From Medicago truncatula (taxonomy: Eukaryota > Streptophyta > Magnoliopsida > Fabales > Fabaceae), in NCBI RefSeq assembly GCF_003473485.1, contig NC_053045.1, forward strand, positions 51,812,494 through 51,876,493: a stretch of 64,000 nt of DNA. Direction: 5' to 3'. The position numbers and the translations under genes were made by a program. Under the pieces are notes generated by a model. It made no database searches and was not told the DNA's origin. It saw only the letters and a list, made by a program, of their open reading frames with translations. This document shows, in pieces, positions 23,511 through 35,830 of this stretch. How positions within the stretch are numbered: the stretch's first letter is position 1; the number at the start of each line of letters is the position of its first letter.

Positions 23511-23685
23511 ATATAATGTCCATTATCACATGATATTCATAACTTCAAGAGTCATGCTTATTATGAAGAATGATACATGGGATTTACATGCATAACTCTA
23601 ACAATCATATTTAATACATGGGATTGAGAGATACTCAATTGTTTGTGATTTATCTAATATTTAAAATTGTTATTTTAACTTACAT

Positions 23686-23719
23686 ATGTTAATTATGTTT
23701 TTTTAGGGATGTTAATTAT
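23686..23719 (-). repeat. Tail-like microinsertion with direct repeats
   Basis: A perfect 11-bp repeat ATGTTAATTAT (23686-23696, 23709-23719) flanks GTTTTTTTAGGG. Confidence 0.55.
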
Positions 23720-23930
23720 ATTTTTATCATTTTTAAAATTCGTAATACTTACATTTTTAAATAATTTTTTTTTATTAAGTACAAAATTTAGTTTTTAATT
23801 AGGAGTATATCCTTAAAAAAAATGCATAAAGATAATACATAAGCTATTCATTCAAGACCTCATTTTTTTTGGAAAAAAATTATTTTTGTACACCTTTTAC
23901 TCATTCACATCAAGATAGAGAAAGAAATAT

Positions 23931-24067
23931 CTCTGTGAACTTAACTCAATTGGTAGGGATCTCGCATATTATATGCAAGGGTCTAGGTTCGAACCCCGGA
24001 TACCCTACTTCTCCATATTAAAATGTGTGAGCTCTAACAACTTGGTTACTTGACAAAAAAAAAAAAA
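23931..24067 (+). mobile_element. tRNA-derived SINE
   Basis: It begins CTGTGAACTTAACTCAATTG (A box), has a strong B box GGTTCGAACCC near 23987, and ends GGTTACTTGACAAAAAAA. Imperfect repeats GATAGAGAAAGAAA before it and GATAGAAATAGAAA after it fit a target duplication. It has the best-kept B box of the copies here. Confidence 0.8.
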
Positions 24068-25307
24068 GATAGAAATAGAAAGTAATTTGATAGATATGAT
24101 AAATAAGTGATGTGATAGGAAGAGATGAGAGAAAATAAGGTGTTGGAGGGACGTAGAAAAAATGAAGGTATACAAATAGAGAAATGATATTTGTACAACT
24201 ATTTTGGTACAATTTTTGACAACTTTTTCTCTCATACTCACATTATATTTTTATTATCTCTCTTCCTTTTTCTCTCTCTATTGATTTTGACCAATGAAAT
24301 GAAAAAATAGCAAGGTTGTCTCAATAGTTGTCTAAAAAGGGTTGTACATATATCATTACTCATACAAATATAAAGGTTGTTTTCTCTCTAGCTCTCTTAC
24401 AACCACATCGTTAAGATATCATATCTATCACATCATATTGTCTGTTCCTTTGTTCCTCAACGTGTCAATGGAGCGAATTGATATCTATATATGAAACAAT
24501 TTCCTAAAAACAAATTAAGAAAAAATAAACAAGTGGTTTTATAGATAATATAATGTAACCGGTAAATAGAAGTTAATTTAACTTTTTTTTTTAAAAGGAA
24601 TTTTTAACTTATTTATTTATTTATTTCAACCTTGAACATAAAATTACTCGCATCGTGCAATGTGTGAGTCACAATCTAGTTCTCTTTAATTTATTCTGTT
24701 ATAGTTGTAAGCACAAACTGAACTACCAAGTTAGAATATCAAATCAGCATAGGGTGAGTTGCTGCCCAATTTGCAAGCCATCAAATTTGACCTAATTAAT
24801 CTACACTCTTCGGGGAAGGTTACACATTGAACGAAGTAATTGATATGTTACATTAGTATTTATTAACTCAAATCTTGCAACTTCATTTTTATTGTAATAG
24901 ATAGATTACAACTTCACTATGTACAAGTGACACTAATTTCATTCATAACAAAAAGAAATAAGCTAATTAAGTCATAATCTTAGAATATGTTAGCATGGAT
25001 TTGTGGCATTTACACACTACAGCATGCATTTGTATACAATCTATTCACAAAGAAAAGTGTGACCATAATAATTTTAAACAAATTTCATAACGTTACAAAC
25101 ATAGTAATTAAACTGAAAGTTGTAACTATTGATCAATTAATTTCACTAACAGTTACAAACATAGTAATAAAATAAAACCTTACTAGAATATAAAGGTCAG
25201 GTTTTTTCAGAGGAAACAATTCCAGCCATATTTCAATTGTTCTCTAATTAATGCATTGTAACTCTCGTATAATAAGAAACACAAATTAGTGTTGACTTGT
25301 AACACAT

Positions 25308-27172
25308 ATGTTACCTTCAATTTCTGTTACACCTAATTCTGTCATGGTTTTCGACACAAATCTCAGAGAAAACTATCCCTCACAATCACAATCAATGCAT
25401 TTGCAAGAAAACTACCTGAAACCAAGGCAGAAAGATGAGCTAAATCCATTTAGTGCTCACTCCTGTCATGGTAATTTCTTACAAGATTTTCAGCATATTG
25501 AGCAGTTTCATCATATGCATGGATCATCATCCTCCAATCAAGTTTTTGGGGACCAAACTCAAAACTTTGATCTATTTGGTAATGCAGAATGTGCAAATAC
25601 AGATTTTGATGTTTATGATGGAAAGTCTTTTGCTGAGAATAATAGCGGTAGTGAGCATGCTCATAACCTTATTGACAATTTTCAATATGATGGTTATAGT
25701 TTGAATATCCCTAGAAGAAATCAACTTGATCTTATGGTTGAAAACCATAGTTATTTTTCCTTCAATAATCCTTCAGAAACCAAGTCATTGAGTTATGTTG
25801 TACCTGAGGATGAAGTTTCAAGCATAGCCCCGACAAATTATTACCAAAGAGCTGGATTGAATATAAACAACAGCTTGTTATCTCCTACGACAAGAAGAGC
25901 ATTTAAAGCGAAGAAGAAAACAATCATAGTGAAGGGGCAATGGACAGTGGAAGAAGATAGGTGCATAAATTTCTTTAAACCTTCTTGTTTACATAACTAT
26001 ATAATTAAGCTTGTTACATAATTTTTTTCATCACATTTTAAGTTTTTGCATATTTTGGTTTTAATATAAAACACATATGTGCTTTGATTTGAATGCTTCT
26101 GAAAACAGATTGTTGAGTCAAATGGTGGAACAATATGGAATAAGGAAGTGGTCTCATATTGCTCTGAAGTTGCCTGGAAGAATAGGGAAACAATGCAGAG
26201 AAAGATGGCATAACCATTTAAGACCAGACATAAAGGTTCCATTTTTATTTTTCACACACATATATAAAATAAATTAATAGAGATACACACTTTATACAAC
26301 TGAGTCTATATGTACAATGTCATCAATGATTAATACATGATCCAATATTTGAATTCTCTCTCTCTCTCTCTCTCTTAACTTTCATATAAGGTATACATAC
26401 TTTAATAGAGATACATACTTTTAACTTGGTATGCATACTTTTTTTTTGTCTTACAATTAACTAATTTAAGTATCTCTACATTCTCACAAAAAGAGTTCGA
26501 TGATTGCATGATACAAATTTGTTCATACGAATTTTCCTTCTATATTAAACTTCAATTCGTGCATTTTTGCAGAAAGACGTATGGACAGATGAAGAGGATA
26601 AGATATTGATCCAAGCTCATACAGAGATAGGAAATAAGTGGGCGGAGATTGCGAAAAGATTGCCAGGAAGAACTGAGAATGCAATAAAAAACCATTGGAA
26701 TGCAACAAAGAGAAGGCAATATTCCAAAAGAACATGTCGTTCGAAGTATCCAAGAGGGACTCTTTTGCAAGAATATATCAAGAGTCTGAATTTGGATCAA
26801 AACCCTCCAAGAGACTTTCGAAAAAGATCTTCTGCTAAAGCCAAGAAAAAGATTACTTGTAGCACAAGCAAAGCCGCAACACAGATTCCTCAGCCACATA
26901 TTGCAAATCAATTTTTTCCTAATGACCGCTCGGTGCCAAACTATGAGTTCAATGATTTTTCTTTGGATGATAATTTGTTTGAAGAAGGGTGTGGTATTGA
27001 TTCTCTGCTAGATGATATGTCAAGTGTTCCTACTATGGATGAAAAAGAATGTGATAAGGAAGGCATGCAAGTTGTTAATCTTGATGAGCATCAATTGGAG
27101 AAAGAGGTTGAAGTTAAGAAGGAGTTGGATTTGGTGGAGATGATCTCTCAGGCTAATCAAAATATTAATTGA
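25308..27172 (+). CDS. R2R3-MYB transcription factor, MYB98/MYB118-like group
   Basis: Three exons join to 459 aa: 25308-25960, 26109-26235, 26573-27172. The two MYB repeats sit mid-protein. R2 (about 209-259) contains KGQWTVEEDRLLSQMVEQYG and ends RERWHNHLRPDIK. R3 (about 262-311) contains VWTDEEDKILIQAHTEIGNK and AEIAKRLPGRTENAIKNHWN. The following KRRQYSKRTCRSKYPRGTLL, then LQEYIKSLNL, together with the long N-terminal arm, are typical of the MYB98/64/119/115/118 clade. Those act in female gametophyte, endosperm or embryo programmes. The Asn/Ser/Gln-rich N-terminus and acidic C-terminus probably act in activation. Introns interrupt R2 at Arg218 and sit between the repeats. A second in-frame ATG at 25344 is an alternative start. 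A decayed partial copy lies 2-3.5 kb upstream. Confidence 0.9.
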
Positions 27173-27534
27173 TGTGTAAATCCTTGTCCTTGGATTGGAG
27201 GCCATTATATTTATGGGTTTAGCTCCGGATGATATGGAACTTGGACTTATAGTTTCTCATTTTGTTACTATTAATAGTATATCATATTTTACGATAATTG
27301 AAGATAACAACAAATCTCAGTATGTATACTTCATGTTTTCAATCAACAACATAGTCATACTTTAAAGTTTAAACAAAAAAAATAAATCAACATACTCATA
27401 GACAATATTGAATAAAGGGGACATTTTGTCCTGTTTTGTTTCTAAGATTCTGTCGAAGTTATATACTCCCTCCGTAATTTATTTAGTGGATAGACGAAAT
27501 GTCAGTAGCTATTGAAAACTCAAACACATAAGTG

Positions 27535-27632
27535 GAGGAGTCGAGATTGCCGGAGTTCCAGCCGCGGCCATAGCATCCAACTTAACAATTCGACATTTTT
27601 ATCAGTTGAACTATAGCTCATGGACATACTAG
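27535..27632 (-). mobile_element. SINE-like remnant
   Basis: On the minus strand GAGCTATAGTTCAACTGATA resembles an A box, and GCGGCTGGAACTCCGGCAAT resembles a decayed B box at the right distance. No tail is seen. Confidence 0.4.
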
Positions 27633-28169
27633 CGCGAGACATATCTGCACTCGGACTTCATTGATCCAAACTTAAAAGTTTTTCACCCCTTGTTAAAAAG
27701 TGTGTTATGTAGAGATCAAACTATCCTACTCCACAAACTATTGTATATATGGTTTAACCAAACTGAATGTTTCTTTGACTTTTGAGTTTGTGCAACTTCT
27801 TGCCACTTCAGGGACACACTCATAGGAAAAATTTGAATAGAAGTGCCTTCCTTTCATACCAATTATCACTATTTGGTGGTACTGTTTTAAGTTGGCCATT
27901 TTTTGACAAGATCTCAATTAAAAGAGTAAATGAATTTATATTATTTTTAAATTAAAATATTTATAATAACTTCTTTATTTTATTTTTTTATAAATTAAAG
28001 TATCTCCGTGCGCAATTGCACATAATAATATCTCAAAATAATCAAGATTCATTTAATAGAATGGCCTCTTCCAACATATGTTACTCCATACTCAAGAATT
28101 TACACTTGTGTTGCCTTGTTGATTAATGACTTCTTTATTTTGTTTAAGACCTAGATGACATAACTTGCT

Positions 28170-28478
28170 TAAGTGTATGTTTGGCTCTACTTTTAGAGTG
28201 GCTAAAATTGATTATGAAGTTGTAAAACTAATTCTAACATGTTTGGTTGCTTTCTAGTAGAATTAATTTTGTCTCCACAATTGATTCTATTTGAAATTAA
28301 GATTTGTAGCTTTTAACTCAAAAGTTAATTTTTACATATAAATTTATAATTTAAGTCACTTTTACATAAATGTATCCAAAGACAAATCACTTTACTTTCA
28401 ACTTACTTTTAACTAGAATTAATTTTACAAAATCAATTCATTCAAAATCAATTTTTATAACCATAGAACCAAATGAAA
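28170..28478. mobile_element. MITE-like repeat with TGTTTGG-type ends
   Basis: It opens GTATGTTTGGCTCTACTTTT and closes AACCATAGAACCAAATGAAA, an inverted pair of the common plant TGTTTGG end type. Inner AATTAATTTTG/CAAAATTAATT words also pair. The exact ends are uncertain. Confidence 0.5.
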
Positions 28479-28892
28479 AAAGCAATGTAGTAATAATAAA
28501 ATGCTAGTAAAGAGGTAATAACAAGTATCGGTTACACATGTTTTTCTTTACAAGAAAGAAGTCTCCCAGTCTCAGTTACACATGTTTGATTTATTTAATT
28601 AATAGATTAATAAAATATTGGTCTTTGGGAGTAAATGGTCTGTGTAACTACATGAGGGAACAGTTCTGAAAAACGTTATTAAGGTGGTTTTAAGTAATAT
28701 TAACCACTGCTATTAAATTTTTATTGTGTTATTAAAATTAACCGATAAACAACCATAACAATGCAGCAAATATTGATGGTGAAGAGCAAAACTAAATATA
28801 AAGTTTAAGGTAAGGCCTACATTATCTTCTCATGATTTGGAGTAAATTTGTCTCCGATGACATGAACCACTTAAAGTGTAGAATATGAAGTC

Positions 28893-29514
28893 AATCCTCG
28901 GAGTCGAACAAATGAGTGAATTTTAGTTCTAAGGTAATTTTTAGCACTTTCAATTTTAATTAATTCTATTTTAAGTGTTCATTTTTAACGAATTTACATT
29001 GTATGGTTTATATCATTCAAAATTTAACATCAAAGTTTATTTATCTTTATCCTTAGATCAACTATCATTCTTTTTATCCTTAGATCAACTATCATTCTCC
29101 TTCATTCAAGAACATGACCTCCAAACACACCCCTTTCATTTCAATCAGTTTACACAATCTTCTTTATCTCATTCGTTCTTACATGTTATCAGTTTCTTCT
29201 TCTTTCTTCTCATATGATCAGTTATATAATCGCATCCCCTTATTTCCAATCGCATATCTACGTTTTCCGTGATTCCAGGTAGTGTTAATCTGATCTATGT
29301 CTTTTTAGTTTTTATTATTTCCCTCCAACTTATCATTAATTTTTGTTTCTATTATGTTTTCATATTTGATTTGAGAATCGCATCTCATCACTGACATCGC
29401 CGTCGTTTACATGACCACATTCGTTTGTTTTCACTCGTTCATAACCGCGAGTTTTGTCTCACACACAAACACGTTAATGCATGACTTGGTTTTCCTTCTT
29501 GATTTGATTTTTCA

Positions 29515-29581
<67 letters not shown>

Positions 29582-30150
29582 TCACGATTACGAACTAGAG
29601 AAGACAGACAAATGTGGTCCTGGAAACGACGACGATCACGGTGATGAGATGCAATTCTCAAATCAAATATGAAAACATAAATCGTAGAAACAACAATCAA
29701 TGATAAATCAGAGGGAAGTAACAAAAACAAGAAAGACATAGATCATATTAACACGATACTTGGAATCAGAAAACTAAGATATGCGGTTGGAAAAGAGAAG
29801 ATGTGTTTGGAATAGCAGTAAGAATCGGAAGCTAGGATATGATTATGCAACTGATCGTAGGAGAAGAAAGAAGAAGAAACTGATAACATGTAAGAACGAA
29901 AGTGACAAAGAAGAGTCTGTAAGTGTAAATTGATTGAAATGAAGCAGGTGTATTTGAATGTCACCTTCTTTAATGAAGGAGAATGTTGATTGATCGAAGG
30001 ATAAAGATGATGAAACTTTGATTTTAAATTTTAATTGATATAAGCTCAACAATGTAAATTTATTAAAATTGAACAATTAAAATATAATTAATTACAATTA
30101 AAAATACTAAAAATTACTTTAAGATTTAAATTGACTCACATGTTTGACTC
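28893..30150. mobile_element. Long foldback element, arms about 570 bp
   Basis: The left arm (about 28897-29460) and right arm (about 29580-30148) are inverted copies. Pairs include GGAGTCGAACAAATGAGTG with AGAGTCAAACATGTGAGTC, TAATTTTTAGCA with TAATTTTTAGTA, TCTTACATGTTATCAGTTTC in both arms, and TTCATATTTGATTTGAGAAT in both. The loop is a (TG)n(AG)n microsatellite. No transposase coding is seen, so it is non-autonomous, perhaps Mutator-like. I could not find a clean target duplication. Confidence 0.75.
29517..29579 (+). repeat. Compound microsatellite (TG)n(AG)n
   Basis: About 14 TG units are followed directly by about 16 AG units, at the centre of the foldback element. Confidence 0.95.
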
Positions 30151-31424
30151 TGGGGGTTGGCTTATCTTTATATATAAAAGTTAGAGAGGGATGAAGCATC
30201 CGAGCTTGAATGTTCAAGATATTGGTACTCCACCTTGTTCCTCGTCCTTCCCCGCCTTTCCTATGTGTTTATCTAACTTTTAATAAGAAAAAAAATACAA
30301 AAGTGGGCTCTATTTTATAGACTTTTCAAAATAATTCGCTTTTTGAAATGTGTCTTGCTAAGTCAATTGTCGTTTCTTCACATGTGGGTTCCTGCCAGCT
30401 CAGTATCGAGTCTAGGACAACCTTATTATTTGCTTAGTGAATTACAGTTCGCTAAGTGAATTGCTCAAAGTCTCTGACTTGCTTGCTTCCAGTTCACTCT
30501 TGGCTCATTGAGCAAATTTTCTCTGTTTCACTTTCTAAGTTTCTCGCTCCCAGTTTTTTGTGGGCTCGCTAAGTGAATCATTGATTGCTTCACTTCTTTG
30601 CTCTTTTCAGTTCAAGCATCTCTTGAGCTTTAATACCTATGAAAACATGGGAAACAGGTCATAGTATTGATTCATGTATTTGAAACCTAACCAAATGATA
30701 TTTACAATAAATTAAGAGATTTCCATTCGATTATTTGCGCAACAAGTTAATAATAGACGTAATAAAATAGGCGAAATCAAGTAAAGTTGACACTTATCAC
30801 CACATGACGACCATCAATTAGATAACGACATAAAAGTGATGACATGGAAACAATAGTGCCGTCTGACACCAAATTTTTACATACTATACCATGTCATCTA
30901 ACTTGGAACTTGGAAGGGAAGGTTTTTTCTTCTTCTGCGAATATGTTGGATGGAAAGATAACATCTGAGGCTAATTAAACGGGCAAATAACAATTTTGGT
31001 CCAGGTAAATGTAACTCAATGTCACATTTGTCGATGAATGTATTAAAATTACAAATACATCCATAAATGTCTCTTTTATAAGTCATTTTGATCCTCGAAT
31101 TTGTAGAGTATTCAATTCAGTCCTTAAATTACTAACAAAAACTACAAAAAGGATGTGTTTGCAATTTCAATATATTTAGAGACAAAAACAATAGAGAAAG
31201 AGGGAGGGGAGAGAGAGTAAGAACGCAATGAAATTATGCGAGAGAGTTGTCCCAAAAGTTGTTCCAAAACAGTTGTACAAATATCATTTCTCAAATTAAA
31301 AATATTAAAAAATCGTATATAGTTCAGTAAAAAAACTTGTAAAAAAAAAAAGTTCGAAGAAATAGCTGGTCAATGAATAGAACAGATTATATAAAATTGC
31401 TTGCAAGATTAGACCAGAACCCTA
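30151..31424. other. Intergenic region, possible LTR debris
   Basis: The stretch 30350-30610 repeats CGCTAAGTGAAT and related words several times, a style seen in legume gypsy LTRs, but no ends or coding were found. The right 150 bases are the 3' flank of the GDSL gene. Confidence 0.4.
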
Positions 31425-34129
31425 CTATAATGAGGCATCACAAACATTCTGCTGGAAAGAGCTCCCAGGATTTTTGTCATCAATTTTTGAGTGGTGAGGG
31501 AAATCATATGGCATTTTATCTGCAGAAAGTCCTGCCTCGTTGAACACCTTGATCACTTCTTGAAAGACTACTGCATTTCCATCTGGTGTCAGGTGCAACC
31601 CATCCCTGTAACAGCAAAACAACAATATTAATCACCCTTAATTGGAGGAATCTAGCATAAATTTTAAAAAAGACAGTTCTGTTGATTTTACTATAGATAT
31701 AACCAATGCAAAATTTAAAGACAGTGATGTGAAGCTTATCAACTCACACTTGAATTCCAACAGTCACCCACATCACTAACCTGATCCACACGAGATCCCA
31801 CCCCCGCTACCCCACCAAGCTGAACCATGGCTCTTATACCATGTCAGGAATTTTGGCTTGATGCCTTTCTCTATTGCATTCCATATTATATATAATAGTA
31901 TCAGAAATTACATGTAATTCCAATTCATAATCACAAATATTCTATCGTCTTACTTATCTCACGTATTCTAGGAAAGTAAATTATTTACAATGAGGGATGA
32001 GATTAATTCCTAATTAACATGTCACACAAAATAAAATTTCATATTTAAAATGCGTGTAAATCCTCATATATAGTTAAAAGAAAGCTGTTTACTGCATCAC
32101 AAACTAGACTCATGAGAAGCTAAAGGAATACACTTAACTAATAACAGGATCACATTATAACCAGATGTCGTCAAAGTTAAATCCATGATGCCTTTTGGCT
32201 TTAATCAACAAGAAAAGGTGGCTAAACCTATGTCACATATGTTTGTCAAGTCCAGGTTATAACTAACCACAAAAATTTCTTTTGCCAGCCTTCTGTTTCT
32301 TGCATCTTGGACCACAGATTGATATAAGCCACACCCATTTCCTTAGCCATCTCAACACACGTGTTAGCATATTGACCGGTAACCTCATTGGTTCTTTCCG
32401 ACAGTTCTCTAGCATTATTACCATATAAGGATCTGCAAGATACAGCAAAAACTACTCAAACATGAAACTAATATAAAATGGTGAATAGTTAAAAACTAAT
32501 ATTCTCTATTTCATGGATTGACAAGTCTTATTCCCAAAAAAAAAACAACCAGCAAATTCATAAACAGTGTGTGAGAAAGTAACATGACACAGTTTAAAGA
32601 AGGTAGTTTTAACCAAACTAGGAAAAACCGCACTTTTTTTACTAGAAGCTGATAGTAACAAAACAACAGCACACTGTCAGGGATCAAGGTATAACAAAAG
32701 AGGCCATGTCAGATACTTTAGATGCATGTGACCGGAAGATAAATAGTCAAATGGCGGTTCGGAAAATATGAATGCAATAGTGTTCTGCTAATAACAGCAA
32801 TAACAATAGTGGTAGTGAATTTTGCAATTATTGCATAAAAAAACACATAAAACAGATAGCGAGAACAGTTTCATTGGATGATACCAATAAGATTTCGTAA
32901 ATAGCCAAGTAGATAATAGTGCGGCAAGACAATTTTCATAAACAAATGTGTAGTATGAATGATGAACTGGACAAGAGATAAGGAATTTATCATACATAGC
33001 ATATGCTCGACGCCCTTCTTCACAAACTGGAGGTGGAGTAATAAGCACAATAAGCATAGTTGGTGAGCATGACTGAAATCAAATTTTCATTTACAATCAA
33101 TAAGTGATAACATAATTGGCATTTTAGGTATAAGGGAAAAATTCATGCTAAGCCCAATTTTGTTAGTACAGACAGGTTACTCCATTACTCCATAACCCAA
33201 TGCAGCACTCAACGTAGAAGCAAACAACAAATGCTGCAAGAAATCATTTACCTTTGAGAGCACGAGTAAGAAGATAGAAACTCATCGGAATCACAATCAT
33301 CTAACTAAGATTAGATAATACTAGAACAAGCACAAAGCACATAAAAGTAAAATCAAAATTTTATCAGTGAAATATTCTAGTAATTAGTAAATCAATGCTT
33401 GGTTACCAAAAAATAACTTAAATTTCTCTAAAAAATACTGAACACATCCTGATATCTTGAATCCTTATATTTTCAGGCCATGATCCAAAATATTATCATT
33501 GGATAAGTAGTTGAACCATAATGACTAGTGTCACCCCATTGGTAAAAGAAATGTTCGGAATTGAGCGTCAATTTCAATTTTCAATTTTTAATGTAATATT
33601 AATTACTTTTTCCAAATTGTGTCATGGAGTAAAGAATACTATTAGCATCATCACTCCCAAACCATTATTTAATATATACTGATAAAGAATAGAACCTTTA
33701 AGCGGAGGACCATTTTTTGGAGGTTATGTTTGTATTCTTGAATAGGTACATGTTGTCTTTCACTAGTTCTTCCGGACAGAGCTGAATCGTTAGCACCGAA
33801 GAAAATTGCGGTAGCAAGAGGTGGTTTAGTTGATTCTAGAGGGAAGAGATGATGGAGTAAGAATAAAGCCCATCTAGTGTTGTATCCACCATAGCCACGA
33901 ACAAGTATATCAGCCTGAAAGTTGAAGTTAAATCAATTTTCTGATTTGTTAGTTACAAGATCACACGAAAATAAATAAAATGGATCTAATCTGATCTGAG
34001 AATGGTTGATTTGATGAAAAAGAAGCTTAACTTGCGAGAATAAGTATTGGCGAGTGAAGCACCCCAACCATTTACTCGGAATGATTGCTCCGTTAACGAA
34101 TCTCCAAACAACACTATGTTTTCTCTCAT
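31425..34129 (-). CDS. GDSL/SGNH esterase (CPRD49-like), frame broken at exon 1/2
   Basis: Five exons: 34129-34032, 33914-33696, 33072-32996, 32432-32268, 31605-31425. Joined, they total 740 nt, one short of a 247-codon frame. Exon 1 holds block I, IVLFGDSLTEQSF, with nucleophile Ser11. Exon 2 holds RGYGGYNTRW and the GAND block. Exon 5 holds DGLHLTPDGNAV with the catalytic Asp and His. Exons 2-5 join perfectly in phase. Exon 1 ends CGCAA before GTTAAG, while exon 2 needs a G before GCTGAT. The normal splice therefore shifts frame and meets TAG within exon 2. A single missing G at the donor (AAG|GT to AA|GT) would explain it. The family hydrolyses acyl esters (isoamyl-acetate-hydrolase-like). 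This is either a sequencing error or a fresh pseudogene. Confidence 0.8.
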
Positions 34130-35830
34130 CTGAGCTCGAGCTCTTTCTACTCAGACAAATGCATCGCACCAAAACCTCTCTAGGCCTTTTTCTCAATAAT
34201 AGTGAAATGACCATGTCACCCTTTTTAAATGATTTTCATAGAGTATATTAATGAAGGAAAACAAAAATGGTATGGCTAACAATTGTCCTTGTTTATAAAT
34301 AACATTTATGTCAGTAATCTTAATGTTTGTAAAGTGAGGATGTCCTCACTTATAAACACATTTTTGTGCATATTTTATCTAATGAACATATTTTCTCACT
34401 TAACGTTATATAACACAATTATGAGAATGTTATTTGGTATGATAAGATTTTTTTTCTTTAAATGGTAAATGTTAATCCCTCCGTTTAAAAATCAAAATCA
34501 TTTTAAGGTTGTTGCACACAAATTTAAAAATGTAATAAAGTAGCAAAACATTATTTTTATCAAACTAACCCTGTCAACTATTGGTGTGTATCTAGTCATC
34601 ATAAATGTAAAATAGAAGATAGTGCTTTGGAAGTAATGTACTGGTAATACCTAGAGGGCATAGTTGGAAATAAATAATTGATTTTACATTGAAAATGAAA
34701 ATGATATTTATTTTAAAACTAATATTTTTTACTAAAATGATATTTATTGAACTCAAGATTTCTAACTCCTTATCTTTTAGCTCATGTGTAGCAAGGGACT
34801 TCGCTGAAAAATGTGATATCATAAGTGATGTTATATGGCCAGTTTAGAAATAGCCAATAATAATTTAACTTGAGGCAAGTGTGGATGTTCATGGAATAAA
34901 GTTATCGTAGCGGAGTCAGAAATTTTATAAAGCCTAAGCATTTTTTTAGCTTTTGTTGTGTTGTGCGCTTGTAATGGAAAAATATTAGAGTTTGCCCATT
35001 TTTTTGTTTTTTTAAATGGATTAATGAGCTATTGGGTTGGACCTAGAATAAAGAAAATATCAATTGAGCTCGGGCGAGTACCCGGGGTCGCCGGATGGTG
35101 TCTCCGTCACTGATCGTACTTACTTGTTCGTGTATAAGTCGATAAAGTATGCTAAATACATAATTTTATCAAAAATTATAGTGAAAAGTTATAGAATTTT
35201 GATTTTTTAGCATTCTTCCTTCATAAACGTGTGAGGGGGCATATTCTACCACCCCTACCCCGAACCCAAATGAAGACAGGGAAAAATAAAAGTTAGATAA
35301 TGACAGCAGCAGCTACACTTGTGATGGAAAATTGTTCTTCGATGAAATGCACACAACACGGCATAATTTTAAAAAAATAAAAAGAATAGCCGAATTATTC
35401 CATGGTGATTGTTGATTATTTATGCCGAATAAACACTATTCATAAGGTATAGATTATAGAAGCATAGAACCATATGCCAGAGCAATTCAGAATTCATTGT
35501 TCTCAAGAATATGATGCTGCCTGGTGCCTAGAAGACTAGCACCATTCAGAAACTAATGCTGATGCTATTTCACTGTTTTATTTGTTTTTTGAATGCAATG
35601 CATTTACTATCATCAATACAACACTTATTTTGAAACCAAAACAGTACTCAGAAAAACATAACAAATAACAAAGACAACTAGTCAATTTGGGGGAAAACAT
35701 CATTACTCTGTCTGGCTTGAAAACTCACCTAACCAGTCTTAGTTTTCTATTTATTTCTAGAATCCGGCATCTTTTGCGCGCGACTAATCTCTTGAGTCGG
35801 ATAGGATCGCATTGAGGGGCAAAGCTCTTC
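34130..35830. other. Intergenic region between the GDSL and kinase genes
   Basis: It holds the GDSL promoter, one Stowaway-like end near 34479 (ATCCCTCCGTTTAAAAATCA), SINE-like words near 34745-34800, an hAT-like remnant (34915-35113) and the kinase 3' UTR (about 35480-35830). No gene is seen. Confidence 0.45.
34915..35113. mobile_element. hAT-like non-autonomous remnant
   Basis: TAGCGGAGTCAGAAATTTTA on the left and TGGTGTCTCCGTCACTG on the right form an imperfect inverted pair of the CAGTGRCGGAG type. Both tips are partly decayed and no clean 8-bp duplication is seen. Confidence 0.4.

Larger units (their letters stand above)
21661..25307. other. Intergenic region upstream of the MYB gene
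   Basis: It holds a decayed copy of the MYB 5' region (21690-23300), five tail-like microinsertions (23167-23719), a SINE (23931-24067) and AT-rich DNA. GTTACAAACATAGTAAT repeats at about 25098 and 25150. The last 500 bases are the MYB promoter. Confidence 0.5.
27173..28892. other. Intergenic region after the MYB gene
   Basis: The MYB 3' UTR comes first. A single Stowaway-like end (ACTCCCTCCGTAATT, about 27466), a SINE-like remnant (27535-27632) and a MITE-like repeat (28170-28478) follow. No gene is seen. Confidence 0.45.

Noticed and set aside
23931-24005. Possible tRNA gene (GGTTCGAACCC B box)
   Set aside because: Both boxes are present, but the acceptor stem fails and the tail and flanking repeats mark it as a SINE.
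29411-29739. Frames on both strands through the (TG)n(AG)n tract
   Set aside because: Dinucleotide repeats give stop-free runs of CVCVCV and ERERER or their complements; no family signal.
30350-30610. Gypsy LTR suggested by CGCTAAGTGAAT repeats
   Set aside because: No TG...CA ends, primer-binding site, polypurine tract or coding region could be found, so it is mentioned only as possible debris.
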